This document shows, one piece after another, positions 47,030 to 56,388 of a stretch of 64,000 nt of DNA. The number at the start of each line of letters is the position of its first letter. Position 1 is the stretch's first letter. The stretch spans positions 1,574,638 to 1,638,637 of the forward strand of contig CP166130.1 of assembly GCA_041228335.1 (NCBI GenBank). The letters are read 5' to 3'. Source of the stretch: Alphaproteobacteria bacterium LSUCC0684. Its GTDB lineage: Bacteria; Pseudomonadota; Alphaproteobacteria; Puniceispirillales; UBA1172. Position numbers and translations under genes: made by a program. The notes under the pieces are model-generated. The model was not told the origin of the DNA. It did no database searches and worked only from the letters and a program-made list of their open reading frames with translations.

Positions 47030-47823
47030 CAGACCGAAACCCTTGCCGGAATATGGGGATGGGGATCGTAATCCTCGATGACGATATGATCGGCGGTGAA
47101 ATCTTCAAGCCGGGCGGGCGGATCGACAAGTCGAAGCCTCGGCAAGGGCCGCGGCGAACGGGTGAGTTGCTCGCGCGCCACATCAAGGTGATCAAGATAG
47201 AGATGCGCATCACCCATGGTGTGAATGAAATCCCCGACGCCAAGGCCGGTCACTTCGGCCACCATATGTGTCAGCAACGCATAGGAGGCGATATTGAACG
47301 GCACCCCGAGAAAGACATCGGCGCTGCGCTGATAGAGCTGGCAGGAAAGCCGCCCCTCCGCAACATAGAACTGAAAAAGGGAATGGCAGGGCGGCAGGGC
47401 CATCCGGCCAACCTCGGGCGGGTTCCAGGCGGAAACGAGCAGGCGTCTGGAATCAGGGCTTTTCCTGATCATCTCGACAACATCGCCGAGCTGATCAATC
47501 TCGCGGCCATCCGGCGCCTCCCAGCGGCGCCACTGCTTGCCGTAAACCGGGCCGAGATCGCCATTCTCATCCGCCCATTCATCCCAGATCGTAACCCCGT
47601 TATCGTTAAGATAGCGGATATTCGTATCGCCGCGAATAAACCAGATCAGCTCATGAATGATCGATTTCGTATGCAGTTTCTTAGTGGTGAGAAGCGGAAA
47701 CCCGTCCCGAAGTGAATAACGCGACTGCCAGCCGAACACCGATATCGTTCCCGTGCCGGTGCGATCTTCTTTTCTGGTGCCGTTTTCCAGTATATGACGA
47801 ACAAGATCAAGATAGGCGTGCAT
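47029..47823 (-). CDS. thyA: ThyA, thymidylate synthase
   Basis: A 264-residue ThyA, the same length as the E. coli enzyme. The catalytic cysteine is C146 in [33 protein letters not shown] closes the folate site and the protein ends [11 protein letters not shown]. The ATG at 47823 with AGGTGG upstream is chosen over a GTG four codons earlier. It forms an operon with folA, and its upstream region is shared with the divergent tmRNA promoter. Confidence 0.96.
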   Translation of the reverse strand: MHAYLDLVRHILENGTRKEDRTGTGTISVFGWQSRYSLRDGFPLLTTKKLHTKSIIHELIWFIRGDTNIRYLNDNGVTIWDEWADENGDLGPVYGKQWRRWEAPDGREIDQLGDVVEMIRKSPDSRRLLVSAWNPPEVGRMALPPCHSLFQFYVAEGRLSCQLYQRSADVFLGVPFNIASYALLTHMVAEVTGLGVGDFIHTMGDAHLYLDHLDVAREQLTRSPRPLPRLRLVDPPARLEDFTADHIVIEDYDPHPHIPARVSV

Positions 47824-47918
47824 GACAAAATCCACCTCGCGTTAAAGACCCAGTCTAGCGTGAGCCCCTACCGCCTGACCACCGAAAATTATGCCCAAGG
47901 TTAAATCTTCCGATGGTC

Positions 47919-47947
47919 TTGGAATTCCGTTCAATTGGGAGTATCAT
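47919..47947 (+). promoter_or_regulatory. Sigma-70 promoter of ssrA (tmRNA)
   Basis: TTGGAA (47919-47924) and TATCAT (47942-47947) are separated by exactly 17 bases, giving a transcription start near 47954. The position fits the expected 5' end of the acceptor piece of the permuted tmRNA. Confidence 0.65.
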
Positions 47948-47953
47948 GCGGTC

Positions 47954-48290
47954 GTGCCGGTCGCACCGGCTATGACGATAAACGCATTATGAAATAAGCA
48001 GAGCGGACCCGGGGGCAGTGCCCGGCGCCTCCACCATATCAAGGCCGGCCCGAAATGGGTTGCGCCAAATCCCGAGGGGGCGAACCAGGATCGACGCATG
48101 TGGTAAAGATAATGTTTTCGTTCGGCATGGCACCACCGATATCGGGCCATTGAGTAGTTGCAAATGACAACACTGCTCCGGTTGCCGTTGCTGCTTAACA
48201 GCGGTTGCGATAACCACTTTTAAAGTCCAGTCAAGTTGAGCCTTGCTGGCGGGGTTTTGGGCGCACCTGGCAACAGAAGCGTCCTCTCTT
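47954..48290 (+). ncRNA. ssrA: tmRNA (ssrA), circularly permuted two-piece form
   Basis: The gene carries the tRNA-like 3' half before the 5' half, the permuted form of alphaproteobacteria. The acceptor piece has a T-arm in CCCGGGGGCAGTGCCCGG (48008-48025) and ends CGCCTCC-A-CCA at 48036. After about 39 bases of removed spacer the coding piece starts at 48076 with GGGGGCG, which pairs with CGCCTCC (one G-T pair), followed by GGATCGAC of the D-loop region. The tag frame GCA...TAA (48160-48198) encodes ANDNTAPVAVAA. The tag stop lies in the loop of GCTG-CTTAA-CAGC. It rescues stalled ribosomes with SmpB. The 5' end is placed from the promoter and the 3' end (48260-48340) is approximate. Confidence 0.92.
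48160..48198 (+). other. tmRNA proteolysis-tag reading frame (ANDNTAPVAVAA)
   Basis: GCA is the resume codon, preceded by TAGTT as in the conserved upstream resume signal. The twelve codons give ANDNTAPVAVAA before TAA, so the full tag is A plus this peptide. The end VAA/AVAA is the ClpX-recognition degron and AANDN the SspB-binding part. Confidence 0.92.
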
Positions 48291-48395
48291 GCCGGTGATG
48301 ACGTTCTGGCGCAGTTCATGTGAAGATATCGTTTATGTCTGGTTGCATTGGTGATCTTGTGGTGGCAGACTAAAGATACGACACCGGGGGAAACC

Positions 48396-48893
48396 ATGAG
48401 CGAAGGCAACAGTTTTACACCACAGATCAATTACGAATTGCTGGTTGAAACGGCCTTGCGGACCGTTGTCAGCTCGTCACTCAAGATCGTCGAGCAGAAC
48501 GGCCTGCCCGGAAACACCCATTTCTATATCACTTTCCTGACCGAATACCCGGGGGTTGAAATCCCCGACCGGCTGAAAGAAAGCCATCCCGAAAAAATGA
48601 CGATCATCATCCAGCATCAGTACTGGGATCTCCATATCGGGGAAAAGGATTTTTGCATCACCCTTTCTTTTGGAGGGCAACGCGAGAAACTCACCATCCC
48701 CTTCATGTCCATTCTGGATTTCAATGATCCATCCGTCGGCTTCGGGCTGCAGTTCGCCCATGAGGCCGACACCGAAGATGACCAGGAAGATCCGGATGCG
48801 CCAGGTGACACGGAAGATACCGCCGCCGACAACAGAGCGGAAAGCCAGGGGGCTGATGTCGTCTCGCTCGATACATTCCGCAAGAAAACCTGA
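48396..48893 (+). CDS. sspB: SspB, ClpXP adaptor for ssrA-tagged proteins (alphaproteobacterial type)
   Basis: A 165-residue adaptor of the SspB-alpha (DUF1321) family. INYELLVETALRTVVSSSLKIVEQNGLPGNTHFYITFLT opens the tag-binding domain, and GVEIPDRLKESHPEKMTIIIQHQYWDL and LSFGGQREKLTIPFMSI complete it. An acidic linker follows and the C-terminus DVVSLDTFRKK is the ClpX-docking tail. SspB tethers ssrA-tagged proteins to ClpXP. It lies about 100 bases after the tmRNA that makes its ligand. A longer frame starts at 48348, but 48396 matches the family start. Confidence 0.93.
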   Translation: MSEGNSFTPQINYELLVETALRTVVSSSLKIVEQNGLPGNTHFYITFLTEYPGVEIPDRLKESHPEKMTIIIQHQYWDLHIGEKDFCITLSFGGQREKLTIPFMSILDFNDPSVGFGLQFAHEADTEDDQEDPDAPGDTEDTAADNRAESQGADVVSLDTFRKKT

Positions 48894-48926
48894 AATTGCC
48901 ACCCTAGAGATTTTGCAGGATCAAGC

Positions 48927-50531
48927 ATGTCGTTCACCTATTCGCCCATGTTTCCCACCGCAGGCGCCGAAACCGAATGGGAAAAGATCACCGAAGATCA
49001 TGTCAGGGAAGTCACCCTTGACGGAGAGACATTCCTGCGCGTTGACCCGGCCGGGCTGACGCTGCTGGCCGAGAGGGCCTTCAAGGATATCTCGCATCTT
49101 CTGCGGGCAGGCCATCTTGCCCAGCTCCGCGCCATCCTCGATGATCCGGAGGCTACCAGAAACGACCGTTTCGTTGCCCTTGAAATGCTCAAGAATGCGG
49201 TGATTGCGGCGGACCAGGTGCTGCCCATGTGCCAGGATACCGGCACCGCCATCATCAGCGGCACAAGAGGCGAGCGTGTCCTGACCGGCGGTGATGATGC
49301 CGAGGCGCTTTCACGAGGCGTCTACAACACCTATCTCAACAACAATCTGCGCTATTCCCAACTGGCGCCGCTGACGATGTTCGATGAGGTCAACACCCGC
49401 ACCAATCTGCCCGCGCAGATTGATCTCTATGCCGGCAAGGGGCAGGAATATCATTTCACCTTCATCCAGAAAGGTGGAGGTTCGGCGAACAAATCCTTCC
49501 TTTTTCAGCAGACAAAGGCGCTGCTCAACCCGGACGGGCTGAAGACATTCATTGACGGCGCCATCCGCTCGCTTGGCACCGCCGCCTGCCCGCCCTATCA
49601 CCTCGCGGTGGTGATAGGCGGCACCTCGGCCGAAACGACGATGAAAACAGTCAAGATGGCATCGGTGCGGGCGCTGGATTCGCTCCCCACCGAAGGCAGC
49701 GAGGCCGGACATGCCTTCCGTGATCTCAACTGGGAGGAAGAAATCCTTCAGATGACCCGAAAGATGGGCATAGGTGCCCAGTTCGGCGGCAAATATTTCT
49801 GCCATGATGTCCGGGTGATACGGCTCCCACGGCACGGCGCCTCCTGCCCTGTCGGGATCGGGGTAAGCTGTTCGGCAGATCGCCAGGCCATGGCCAGGAT
49901 CACGAAGGACGGTATCTTCATCGAAAGGCTGGAACGTGACCCTGCCCGCTTCCTGCCGGATATCACCGTTGATGAGAAAGATGATGCGGTTGCGATCAAC
50001 CTTAATCAGCCGATGAAGGATGTGCTGGCAACGCTTTCAGCCTACCCGGTCAAAACCCGGCTCAGCCTGACAGGCACATTGATCGTGGCCCGGGATATCG
50101 CCCATGCCAAACTGCTTGAACGGCTTGAGGAAGATGGCGACCTGCCTCAATATTTCAAGGATCATCCAGTCTATTACGCGGGCCCGGCCAAAACACCGGA
50201 AGGCCTGCCCTCGGGAAGTTTCGGGCCGACAACCGCGGGCCGGATGGATGCCTATGTGGATCGATTCCAGGCCGCAGGTGGTTCCATGATCATGCTGGCC
50301 AAAGGCAACCGCAGCCGGGCGGTGCGGGACGCCTGTAAAAAACATGGCGGGTTTTATCTCGGCTCCATCGGCGGGGCTGCCGCAAAACTGGCCATGGATG
50401 CGATCCGCCATGTCGACGTGCTGGAATATCCGGAACTCGGCATGGAAGCGGTATGGAAAATCGAGGTTGAAAATTTCCCCGCCTTCATCATCACCGACGA
50501 CAAGGGCAACGATTTCTTCAGCCTGGACTGA
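48927..50531 (+). CDS. Class I fumarate hydratase (FumA/FumB type, [4Fe-4S])
   Basis: A 534-residue iron-sulfur fumarase of the single-chain class I type. The three cluster cysteines are probably C102 (PMCQDTGTA), C221 ([14 protein letters not shown]) and C315 ([10 protein letters not shown]). TIGRMDAY-like [18 protein letters not shown] and [12 protein letters not shown] in the C-terminal beta domain are conserved. It interconverts fumarate and malate in the TCA cycle and is oxygen-sensitive, unlike FumC. AGGA precedes the ATG. It is transcribed with sspB or alone, and converges on glcF 18 bases away. Confidence 0.93.
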   Translation: MSFTYSPMFPTAGAETEWEKITEDHVREVTLDGETFLRVDPAGLTLLAERAFKDISHLLRAGHLAQLRAILDDPEATRNDRFVALEMLKNAVIAADQVLPMCQDTGTAIISGTRGERVLTGGDDAEALSRGVYNTYLNNNLRYSQLAPLTMFDEVNTRTNLPAQIDLYAGKGQEYHFTFIQKGGGSANKSFLFQQTKALLNPDGLKTFIDGAIRSLGTAACPPYHLAVVIGGTSAETTMKTVKMASVRALDSLPTEGSEAGHAFRDLNWEEEILQMTRKMGIGAQFGGKYFCHDVRVIRLPRHGASCPVGIGVSCSADRQAMARITKDGIFIERLERDPARFLPDITVDEKDDAVAINLNQPMKDVLATLSAYPVKTRLSLTGTLIVARDIAHAKLLERLEEDGDLPQYFKDHPVYYAGPAKTPEGLPSGSFGPTTAGRMDAYVDRFQAAGGSMIMLAKGNRSRAVRDACKKHGGFYLGSIGGAAAKLAMDAIRHVDVLEYPELGMEAVWKIEVENFPAFIITDDKGNDFFSLD

Positions 50532-50549
50532 CCGGGACTTGAGCGATGT

Positions 50550-51869
50550 TCAGCTGGCGGATTTCAGGCCAGGCGTTTTCACGCCCGCAGGCTTCGGCCC
50601 GCCCGTGGCCCAGTCAAGCAGCTGCACCGTATGAAGGATGGGGGCGGTGCTTGCGCTTAATTGATTGATACAGCCGATATTGCCTGCCGCAACGATATCC
50701 GCCGCCGCCGCATTGATATTCCTGAGTTTCCTTGCCTTCAGCCTTCCGGCAAGCTCTGGCTGAAGGACGTTATAGGTTCCGGCTGAACCGCAGCAGAGAT
50801 GGGATTCCGCGACTTCCCGCACCTCAAAACCTGCCCGGCGCAGAAGATCCTTCGGCGGGGTCCTGATCTGCTGGCCATGCTGAAGCGAGCAGGCGGCGTG
50901 ATAGGCAACGCTGAGCCCTCGGCTTCGCTCCATATCCACCTCACCAAGGCCGATATGATCGAGAAATTCCGTGATGTCCATCGCCATCGCCGAAACCGCC
51001 GCGGCATCAGCGGCAAGACCCTCATCACTCGCGAAATGATCACCGTAGTCTTTCACCGTTGTGCCGCAGCCGGAGGTATTGATGATGATCGCATCGAGCC
51101 CGCCATCTCGTTTTTCATCGGCAAAGGCGCGGATGGTGGCTGCCATGGATTTTTCCGCTGAAACTTCATCACCGGTATGCTTGGCCACCGCCCCGCAGCA
51201 GGATGCCATCCGGCGCACCACCACCTCGACACCACGCCGATTGAGCAGCCGGATGGTCGCGGCATTGATGGACGGGTCGATCGCCCGCTGGGCACATCCG
51301 GCAAGAAGCGCGACGCGATGGCTCGGGGTGCCGCTTGCTGCCGGGTAGATCACATCCCGGCTTCCCACTTTATCAAGCCGCGGCATCCTTGCCGGCACCA
51401 CATCAAGCATGGCCCTCAGTGACGACGGCAGAAAGACGCGGAAAGGCCGGGCAAGCCAGCCCAGCATCAGCATCACGTAAGCCCGGCCCGCATGGGGCAG
51501 AACCGAGACAAGCACCCGGCGACGAAGGTTTTCCGCCCATCCAGGGCGGCGCGCCTTGTCCGCATGGCGGCGGCCGATATCCACAAGATGCATGTAATCC
51601 ACCCCCGAAGGACAGGTCGACATGCAGGAAAGACAGGTCAGGCAACGGTCAAGATGATGACCGGCTGTGTCGGCATTTTCAAGATTGCCTTCGAGCAGAT
51701 CACGGATAAGCCAGATCCGCCCCCGGGGGCTGTCACGTTCATCCCCGGTTTCAACATAGGTCGGGCAGGTCGCCGTGCAGAAGCCGCAATGAACACATTT
51801 CCTGAGGATACTGTCGGCGCGGGCAATGTCAGGTTCTTTCAGCTGGCTTGTGGTGAAATTCGTCTGCAT
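50550..51869 (-). CDS. glcF: GlcF, glycolate oxidase iron-sulfur subunit
   Basis: A 439-residue protein with two [4Fe-4S] motifs at the N-terminus: C25/C28/C31/C35 (CVHCGFCTATCP) and C76/C79/C82/C86 (CLTCLSCMSTCP). Two CCG domains follow (ASCCGAVAKHTG and HLCCGSAGTYN). It passes electrons from the GlcD/GlcE flavoproteins to the membrane quinone pool. The start is 2 bases after the glcE stop. Confidence 0.94.
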   Translation of the reverse strand: MQTNFTTSQLKEPDIARADSILRKCVHCGFCTATCPTYVETGDERDSPRGRIWLIRDLLEGNLENADTAGHHLDRCLTCLSCMSTCPSGVDYMHLVDIGRRHADKARRPGWAENLRRRVLVSVLPHAGRAYVMLMLGWLARPFRVFLPSSLRAMLDVVPARMPRLDKVGSRDVIYPAASGTPSHRVALLAGCAQRAIDPSINAATIRLLNRRGVEVVVRRMASCCGAVAKHTGDEVSAEKSMAATIRAFADEKRDGGLDAIIINTSGCGTTVKDYGDHFASDEGLAADAAAVSAMAMDITEFLDHIGLGEVDMERSRGLSVAYHAACSLQHGQQIRTPPKDLLRRAGFEVREVAESHLCCGSAGTYNVLQPELAGRLKARKLRNINAAAADIVAAGNIGCINQLSASTAPILHTVQLLDWATGGPKPAGVKTPGLKSAS

Positions 51870-51871
51870 CG

Positions 51872-53116
51872 CTAGACCCCTTTATACATCCGGCCAGGGT
51901 TGAGCAGGCCGAGCGGATCAAAGCCAGCCTTGACACGGCGGGACAGATTATGAAGCGCCGCAGGCTGGGGATGAAAGACCGGCACCTCCCGCCGGACATT
52001 CTCCGGAGCTTCATAAAGGGTGGCATGCCCGCCATATTGCTTGAGCATCCCCCTTATAATTTCAGCGCTGGCATCCCGGCCTTCAGGGTGATTAAGCCAG
52101 ATGAGCCCGCCGCCCCAATCGGCATAGCCGGAACAGTTGGGGCGTGCCATGTATTGATCCAGCAAGACACCTCCGGCGGCGGTCGGACAGGAAATCTTCC
52201 AGATCACGCGATTTGACTGGCGGGGAAGAAGGAGCGTTTCCCGTAATTCCATCTGCAAAAGATCTGATTCCTTAGAGGCAAGGCGCAAGGAAGGCTTTAC
52301 CCGCCTTGATATTCCGATGATCCCATCAGCCCGGTCCCGGATCGATATTTCAAAGCCTTCGATACGGATCACCGCGGCAACACGCTGATCGCTGGCATCA
52401 CGCAAGTTCCCAACCCGGGAATGAACGAGAAGATCTGCCGGAATAATGGCCGCGGAAGATGGCTCATACGGACTTGCAAACACATCACGGATAAGCTCCT
52501 GCGCCATGGCAGCGGTATCGGTGAAATAGATGAGGCTAGCCGCATCTTCAGGTTTCGGCATCGTCTTGATGGTCACGTCATGCATCACCGCAAGCGTTCC
52601 GAAAGACCCGGCCATCAGTTTGGAAAGATCATACCCGGTGACGTTCTTCATCACGCGGCTGCCGGACTGGAAGCTCTCGCCGCGGCCGGATACAGCCTGA
52701 AACCCGAGCAGGTAGTCCCTTGCGGCACCAGCAACCAGCCGCCGCGGCCCTGAAAGGTTCGTTGCAAGAATACCGCCGATGGTCCCCTTTGCCTGATCAA
52801 TCGTCTCGGCACCAAGGGGCGGATCGAATGCCAGCATCTGCCCGGCATCGTCCAGGGTTTTCAGAATTTCTGCAAGCGGGGTTGCGGCTTTGGCCATCAA
52901 CACGAGCTCATCCGGCTCATAGGCCGTGATACCGCTTAAAGCTGATATATCGAGCACACTTTCGGCTTCAACCGGACGGCCGAGACCTGTTCGACTCCCC
53001 TGCCCGCGCAATTCAAGCCGTGTCCGGTCCGTGACGGCTGCGGCGAGCGCATCCTTGAGCTCTTCTCTATCGGTGACCGCAAGCGCCGGGGCGGTATGGG
53101 TTTCTGTCTCGCGCAT
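51872..53116 (-). CDS. glcE: GlcE, glycolate oxidase FAD-binding subunit
   Basis: A 414-residue flavoprotein subunit. LELRGQGSRTGLGRP (about 36-50) is the FAD-binding entry, and TIGGILATNLSGPRRLVAGAARDYLLGFQAVSGRG the conserved second FAD segment; KNVTGYDLSKLMAGSFGTLAVM follows. It lacks the full FAD-oxidase_C domain of GlcD, as expected. Its ATG overlaps the glcD stop (TGATG). Confidence 0.94.
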   Translation of the reverse strand: MRETETHTAPALAVTDREELKDALAAAVTDRTRLELRGQGSRTGLGRPVEAESVLDISALSGITAYEPDELVLMAKAATPLAEILKTLDDAGQMLAFDPPLGAETIDQAKGTIGGILATNLSGPRRLVAGAARDYLLGFQAVSGRGESFQSGSRVMKNVTGYDLSKLMAGSFGTLAVMHDVTIKTMPKPEDAASLIYFTDTAAMAQELIRDVFASPYEPSSAAIIPADLLVHSRVGNLRDASDQRVAAVIRIEGFEISIRDRADGIIGISRRVKPSLRLASKESDLLQMELRETLLLPRQSNRVIWKISCPTAAGGVLLDQYMARPNCSGYADWGGGLIWLNHPEGRDASAEIIRGMLKQYGGHATLYEAPENVRREVPVFHPQPAALHNLSRRVKAGFDPLGLLNPGRMYKGV

Positions 53117-54603
53117 CAGAATCTGGGCAGGTCAGGATGGGGCAGCTGGCCCTGATGCACATGCAATCGGCCAAGTTCAGCGCAGCGGTGCAATACCGGG
53201 AAGACCTTGCCGGGATTAAGCAGATGATCCGGATCAAAAGCACATTTCAGCCGTTGCTGCTGTTTCAGGTCGTCTTCACTGAACATCTCTCCCATCAGGT
53301 CACGTTTTTCAACGCCGACACCATGTTCCCCGGTCAGCACGCCGCCAAGTTCAACACAGGCCTTGAGAATGGCCGCGCCAAATTCCTCTGCCCGCTCCAG
53401 ATCCCCGGGCGTGTTGGCATCAAAGAGGATCAGCGGATGCAGATTGCCATCACCTGCATGGAAGACATTGGCAACCCTGAGCCCGAATTGCTGGCTCATC
53501 CGTGACATGCGGCTGAGCATTTCCGGCAGCTGCCGCCGCGGGATCGTGCCGTCCATGCAGAGATAATCCGGCGAAATACGGCCGATTGCCGGAAAAGCTG
53601 TCTTGCGCCCGGCCCAGAACAACTCTCGCTCTTCTTCGGTCTGGCTGACACGGATCATCGTTGCATCCTTGCCCCTGACAATGCCCGCGACACGTTCGGT
53701 GAGGATTTCCACTTCGGCTTCGGGACCGTCGAGTTCCACGATCAGCAGTGCATCGGCTTCCCGCGGGTAACCGGCTGAAACGAAATCTTCGGCGGCATTG
53801 ATGGCGGGGTTGTCCATCATTTCCATCCCCGCCGGGATAATCCCCTCGGCAATGATGGCGCCAACCGCTTCACCGGCAGAAAGGGCGGAGGCAAACCCGA
53901 TCAGCAGGGCCTTGCGGGTCGCCGGCTTCTGCAATATTCGTACGGTGACTTCGGTCACGATGCCGAGCAGGCCTTCAGATCCGGTCATTACCCCGAGCAG
54001 ATCATATCCGCCGGCATCGAGATGCTTGCCGCCAAGACGCAGTATCTCCCCATCCATGGTGACAAGTTCAAGCCCGAGCAGGTTGTTCGTGGTCAGCCCG
54101 TATTTGAGGCAATGGACGCCGCCGGAATTTTCCGCCACGTTCCCGCCGATCGAGCAGGCGATCTGGCTTGAGGGATCCGGCGCGTAGTAAAACCCCTTGC
54201 CCTCAACCGCATGGGTGATGGCAAGATTGGTCACGCCAGGCTGGGTGACCACGGCACGGTTATCGTAATCAATTTCAAGAATCCGGTTCATCCGGCCAAG
54301 ACCGAGCAGCACGCCGTCTTCGAGCGGCAACGCCCCGCCCGACAGCGAGGTTCCCGCCCCGCGGGGCACGATCTTGATGCCGTTTTCATTGCAATAGCGC
54401 AAGGTCGCGGCAACTTCGGCGGTATCGGCCGGCAGCGCCACCACAAGCGGGGTCTGCCGATACCCGTTCAAGCCATCGCTTTCATAAACGCTCATCGACT
54501 TCGGGTCGGCGACAACCCCGTTCGGGCCAAGCAGTTTCCTGAGGCCGGAGGCGATTTCCTCGCGCCGCTGGATCATCTCACGATCAGGTTCGGGCATCTG
54601 CAT
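53116..54603 (-). CDS. glcD: GlcD, glycolate oxidase catalytic subunit
   Basis: A 495-residue FAD oxidase that oxidises glycolate (or D-lactate) to glyoxylate. VPRGAGTSLSGGALP (79-93) binds FAD; CSIGGNVAENSGGVHCLKYG and VFHAGDGNLHPLILFD are conserved, and GGVLTGEHGVGVEKRDLM marks the C-terminal domain. AAGGA precedes the ATG. It heads glcDEF, separated from upstream rpmJ by a strong terminator. Confidence 0.95.
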   Translation of the reverse strand: MQMPEPDREMIQRREEIASGLRKLLGPNGVVADPKSMSVYESDGLNGYRQTPLVVALPADTAEVAATLRYCNENGIKIVPRGAGTSLSGGALPLEDGVLLGLGRMNRILEIDYDNRAVVTQPGVTNLAITHAVEGKGFYYAPDPSSQIACSIGGNVAENSGGVHCLKYGLTTNNLLGLELVTMDGEILRLGGKHLDAGGYDLLGVMTGSEGLLGIVTEVTVRILQKPATRKALLIGFASALSAGEAVGAIIAEGIIPAGMEMMDNPAINAAEDFVSAGYPREADALLIVELDGPEAEVEILTERVAGIVRGKDATMIRVSQTEEERELFWAGRKTAFPAIGRISPDYLCMDGTIPRRQLPEMLSRMSRMSQQFGLRVANVFHAGDGNLHPLILFDANTPGDLERAEEFGAAILKACVELGGVLTGEHGVGVEKRDLMGEMFSEDDLKQQQRLKCAFDPDHLLNPGKVFPVLHRCAELGRLHVHQGQLPHPDLPRF

Positions 54604-54705
54604 GGGGACATCCTTTTATTCGGTTATAACGTCAATACCGCCTGCGAATCAATCCAAGAGCTTCAGGCATGGCGGGGGGTCATGTCGAGGCCCTTTCTCC
54701 GGGCA

Positions 54706-54731
54706 AACAAAAACCCGGCCTGAGCCGGGTT
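54706..54731 (-). terminator. Rho-independent terminator after rpmJ
   Basis: On the minus strand AACCCGGC-TCAG-GCCGGGTT (54731-54712), a perfect eight-base stem with a four-base loop, is followed by TTTGTTT. It lies 25 bases after the rpmJ stop and insulates glcDEF from rpmJ. Confidence 0.9.
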
Positions 54732-54756
54732 TGCGATTTGATTTCAGCGATGGCGA

Positions 54757-54882
54757 TCAGCCCTGGCGTGCCTTCATGCGCGGGTTCTTCTTGTTGATAA
54801 CGTAAAGACGGCCGCGACGACGCACAACCTGGCAGTTGCGATCACGTGATTTCAGTGTTTTGAGCGAGCTTGCGACTTTCAT
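54757..54882 (-). CDS. rpmJ: Ribosomal protein L36 (bL36)
   Basis: A 41-residue protein read directly from the sequence: [20 protein letters not shown] at the start, then [21 protein letters not shown]. It has the length and ending of alphaproteobacterial bL36, with the single cysteine of the zinc-less (C-minus) form. It is a lone gene with its own promoter (54922-54950) and terminator (54706-54731) rather than a member of a ribosomal operon. Confidence 0.95.
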   Translation of the reverse strand: MKVASSLKTLKSRDRNCQVVRRRGRLYVINKKNPRMKARQG

Positions 54883-54921
54883 ATCGAATGCTTTCGTTCA
54901 ATTGATGTTCAGGTGTGAAGA

Positions 54922-54950
54922 CGTATAGCGGCTGGAACGGGATGGGTCAA
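54922..54950 (-). promoter_or_regulatory. Sigma-70 promoter of rpmJ
   Basis: On the minus strand TTGACC (54950-54945) and TATACG (54927-54922) are exactly 17 bases apart, about 40 bases before the rpmJ ATG. This is a near-consensus promoter, as expected for a ribosomal protein gene. Confidence 0.75.
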
Positions 54951-55008
54951 GCCCCAAAACCTCTCATCATCCTGACCAGCTGATCCTTCTGTTTCCGCAC
55001 CTTCCTGA

Positions 55009-55650
55009 TCAGGAAATCGCGCAAGCCACGCCTGTTCCCCTGAGCCCGCAATATCCGTTCGGATTTTTATGCAGATACTGCTGATGATAGTCCTCGGCGA
55101 GATAATATGCACCGGCGAGATCAATTTCGGTCGTGATGCTGCCATACCCGGCGCGGTTCAGGGCCTTTTGATACGCCTCACGGCTGGCGCGCACGGCGTT
55201 GAGCTGATCGGCATCATCCGCGTAGATGGCGGATCGATACTGGGTGCCGATATCATTTCCCTGACGCATGCCCTGGGTCGGATCATGGCTTTCCCAGAAA
55301 ATCTGCAGCAGCTCATCAAGGGAAACCGCCTCCGGATCAAACACGACCTCTACCGCTTCGGTATGGCCGGTGCCGCCGCTGCATACTTCCTGATAGGTGG
55401 CGTTCGGCGTAAAGCCGCCAGCATACCCTACCGAGGTTGTCCACACGCCTTTTTGAGTCCAGAAGAGACGTTCAGCCCCCCAGAAACAACCCAGGCCAAG
55501 CAGAATACGCTGCATCCCTTCGGGAAAGGGCGGGATGATGGGATTGCCCAGCACCGCATGTGGCCCTGGTTCAATAATGGGGGATCCGCGGCCGGGCAAG
55601 GCATCTGCCTTTGCGGGAAGTTCGAGTTTCTTCATCAGCATGGAAAACAT
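55009..55650 (-). CDS. msrA: MsrA, peptide methionine-S-sulfoxide reductase
   Basis: A 213-residue MsrA. The catalytic cysteine is C55 in [35 protein letters not shown] and [17 protein letters not shown] are family motifs. Resolving cysteines are C201 and C210 near the C-terminus. The N-terminal 45 residues ([12 protein letters not shown]) match the longer bacterial form. The ATG at 55650 follows AGGAAGG; a longer frame to 55704 is not supported. It repairs oxidised methionine. It follows gph by 62 bases. Confidence 0.94.
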   Translation of the reverse strand: MFSMLMKKLELPAKADALPGRGSPIIEPGPHAVLGNPIIPPFPEGMQRILLGLGCFWGAERLFWTQKGVWTTSVGYAGGFTPNATYQEVCSGGTGHTEAVEVVFDPEAVSLDELLQIFWESHDPTQGMRQGNDIGTQYRSAIYADDADQLNAVRASREAYQKALNRAGYGSITTEIDLAGAYYLAEDYHQQYLHKNPNGYCGLRGTGVACAIS

Positions 55651-55712
55651 CAAGACCTTCCTTTCTTTGCTTTTATATATGGGAGGCCGCCGCGTCTTAT
55701 GCAAGCCTGACG

Positions 55713-56381
55713 CTACCCGGCAAGCGGCGCCACCTGATCGATAAACCCGTCATAGGAGGAGATCACGGCATCGCCGCCGAGATCATGGACATTCACCGCC
55801 GAATATCCCCAATCCACAAGGATGAGGCTTGTGCCGGCGGCGTGCGCTGCCCCGGCATCTGCCTTGCTGTCCCCGACCATGACGGCGCGGCCAGGCACGC
55901 CTCCTGCCCGTTCAACCGCGGCAAGGAGCGAGGCCGGATCAGGTTTGCGTGTCGGCGTCGTATCGCCGCCAACCACCGCATCAAACATCGGCAGAAGATC
56001 AAAATGCCGGAGCACGGCATGGGCGGTGTCTTCGCTCTTGTTGGTGCAGAGGGCGATGCCGTAGCCTGCATTCTTCAGTGCCGACAGCATGTCCTCCACC
56101 CCGGGATAAAGGGTTGTCTTCACCACGGGAGATGCAAGATACATCTTTCGGTAAGACGTGATCGTTGCATCAAGCGTGGCGTCATCGGGGGCAAGATCAA
56201 GGGCGGCAAAACCCCGGATGATGAGATCCATCAGCCCGCCACCGATCAGCATCTCGACGTCATCTTCGGAAAGCGATGGCACGCTTTCGCAATGCGCGGC
56301 AATCGCGGCGTTCAGATGCCAGGCGATATCAGGCGCGGAGTGGACAAGCGTTCCATCCAGATCGAAAACAACAACCGGCAT
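55713..56381 (-). CDS. gph: Phosphoglycolate phosphatase (HAD family)
   Basis: A 222-residue HAD phosphatase. [21 protein letters not shown] gives the nucleophile motif DxDGT at 7-11; [29 protein letters not shown] and [17 protein letters not shown] follow, as in Gph. It hydrolyses 2-phosphoglycolate to glycolate, the substrate of GlcDEF encoded 1.1 kb away. It lies 7 bases after the pgk stop on the same strand. Confidence 0.88.
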   Translation of the reverse strand: MPVVVFDLDGTLVHSAPDIAWHLNAAIAAHCESVPSLSEDDVEMLIGGGLMDLIIRGFAALDLAPDDATLDATITSYRKMYLASPVVKTTLYPGVEDMLSALKNAGYGIALCTNKSEDTAHAVLRHFDLLPMFDAVVGGDTTPTRKPDPASLLAAVERAGGVPGRAVMVGDSKADAGAAHAAGTSLILVDWGYSAVNVHDLGGDAVISSYDGFIDQVAPLAG

Positions 56382-56388
56382 ATCCTGA

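Noticed and set aside
47987-48430. 147-codon minus-strand frame
   Set aside because: It lies antisense to the whole tmRNA gene and runs into sspB; the tmRNA pairing and tag frame explain the sequence.
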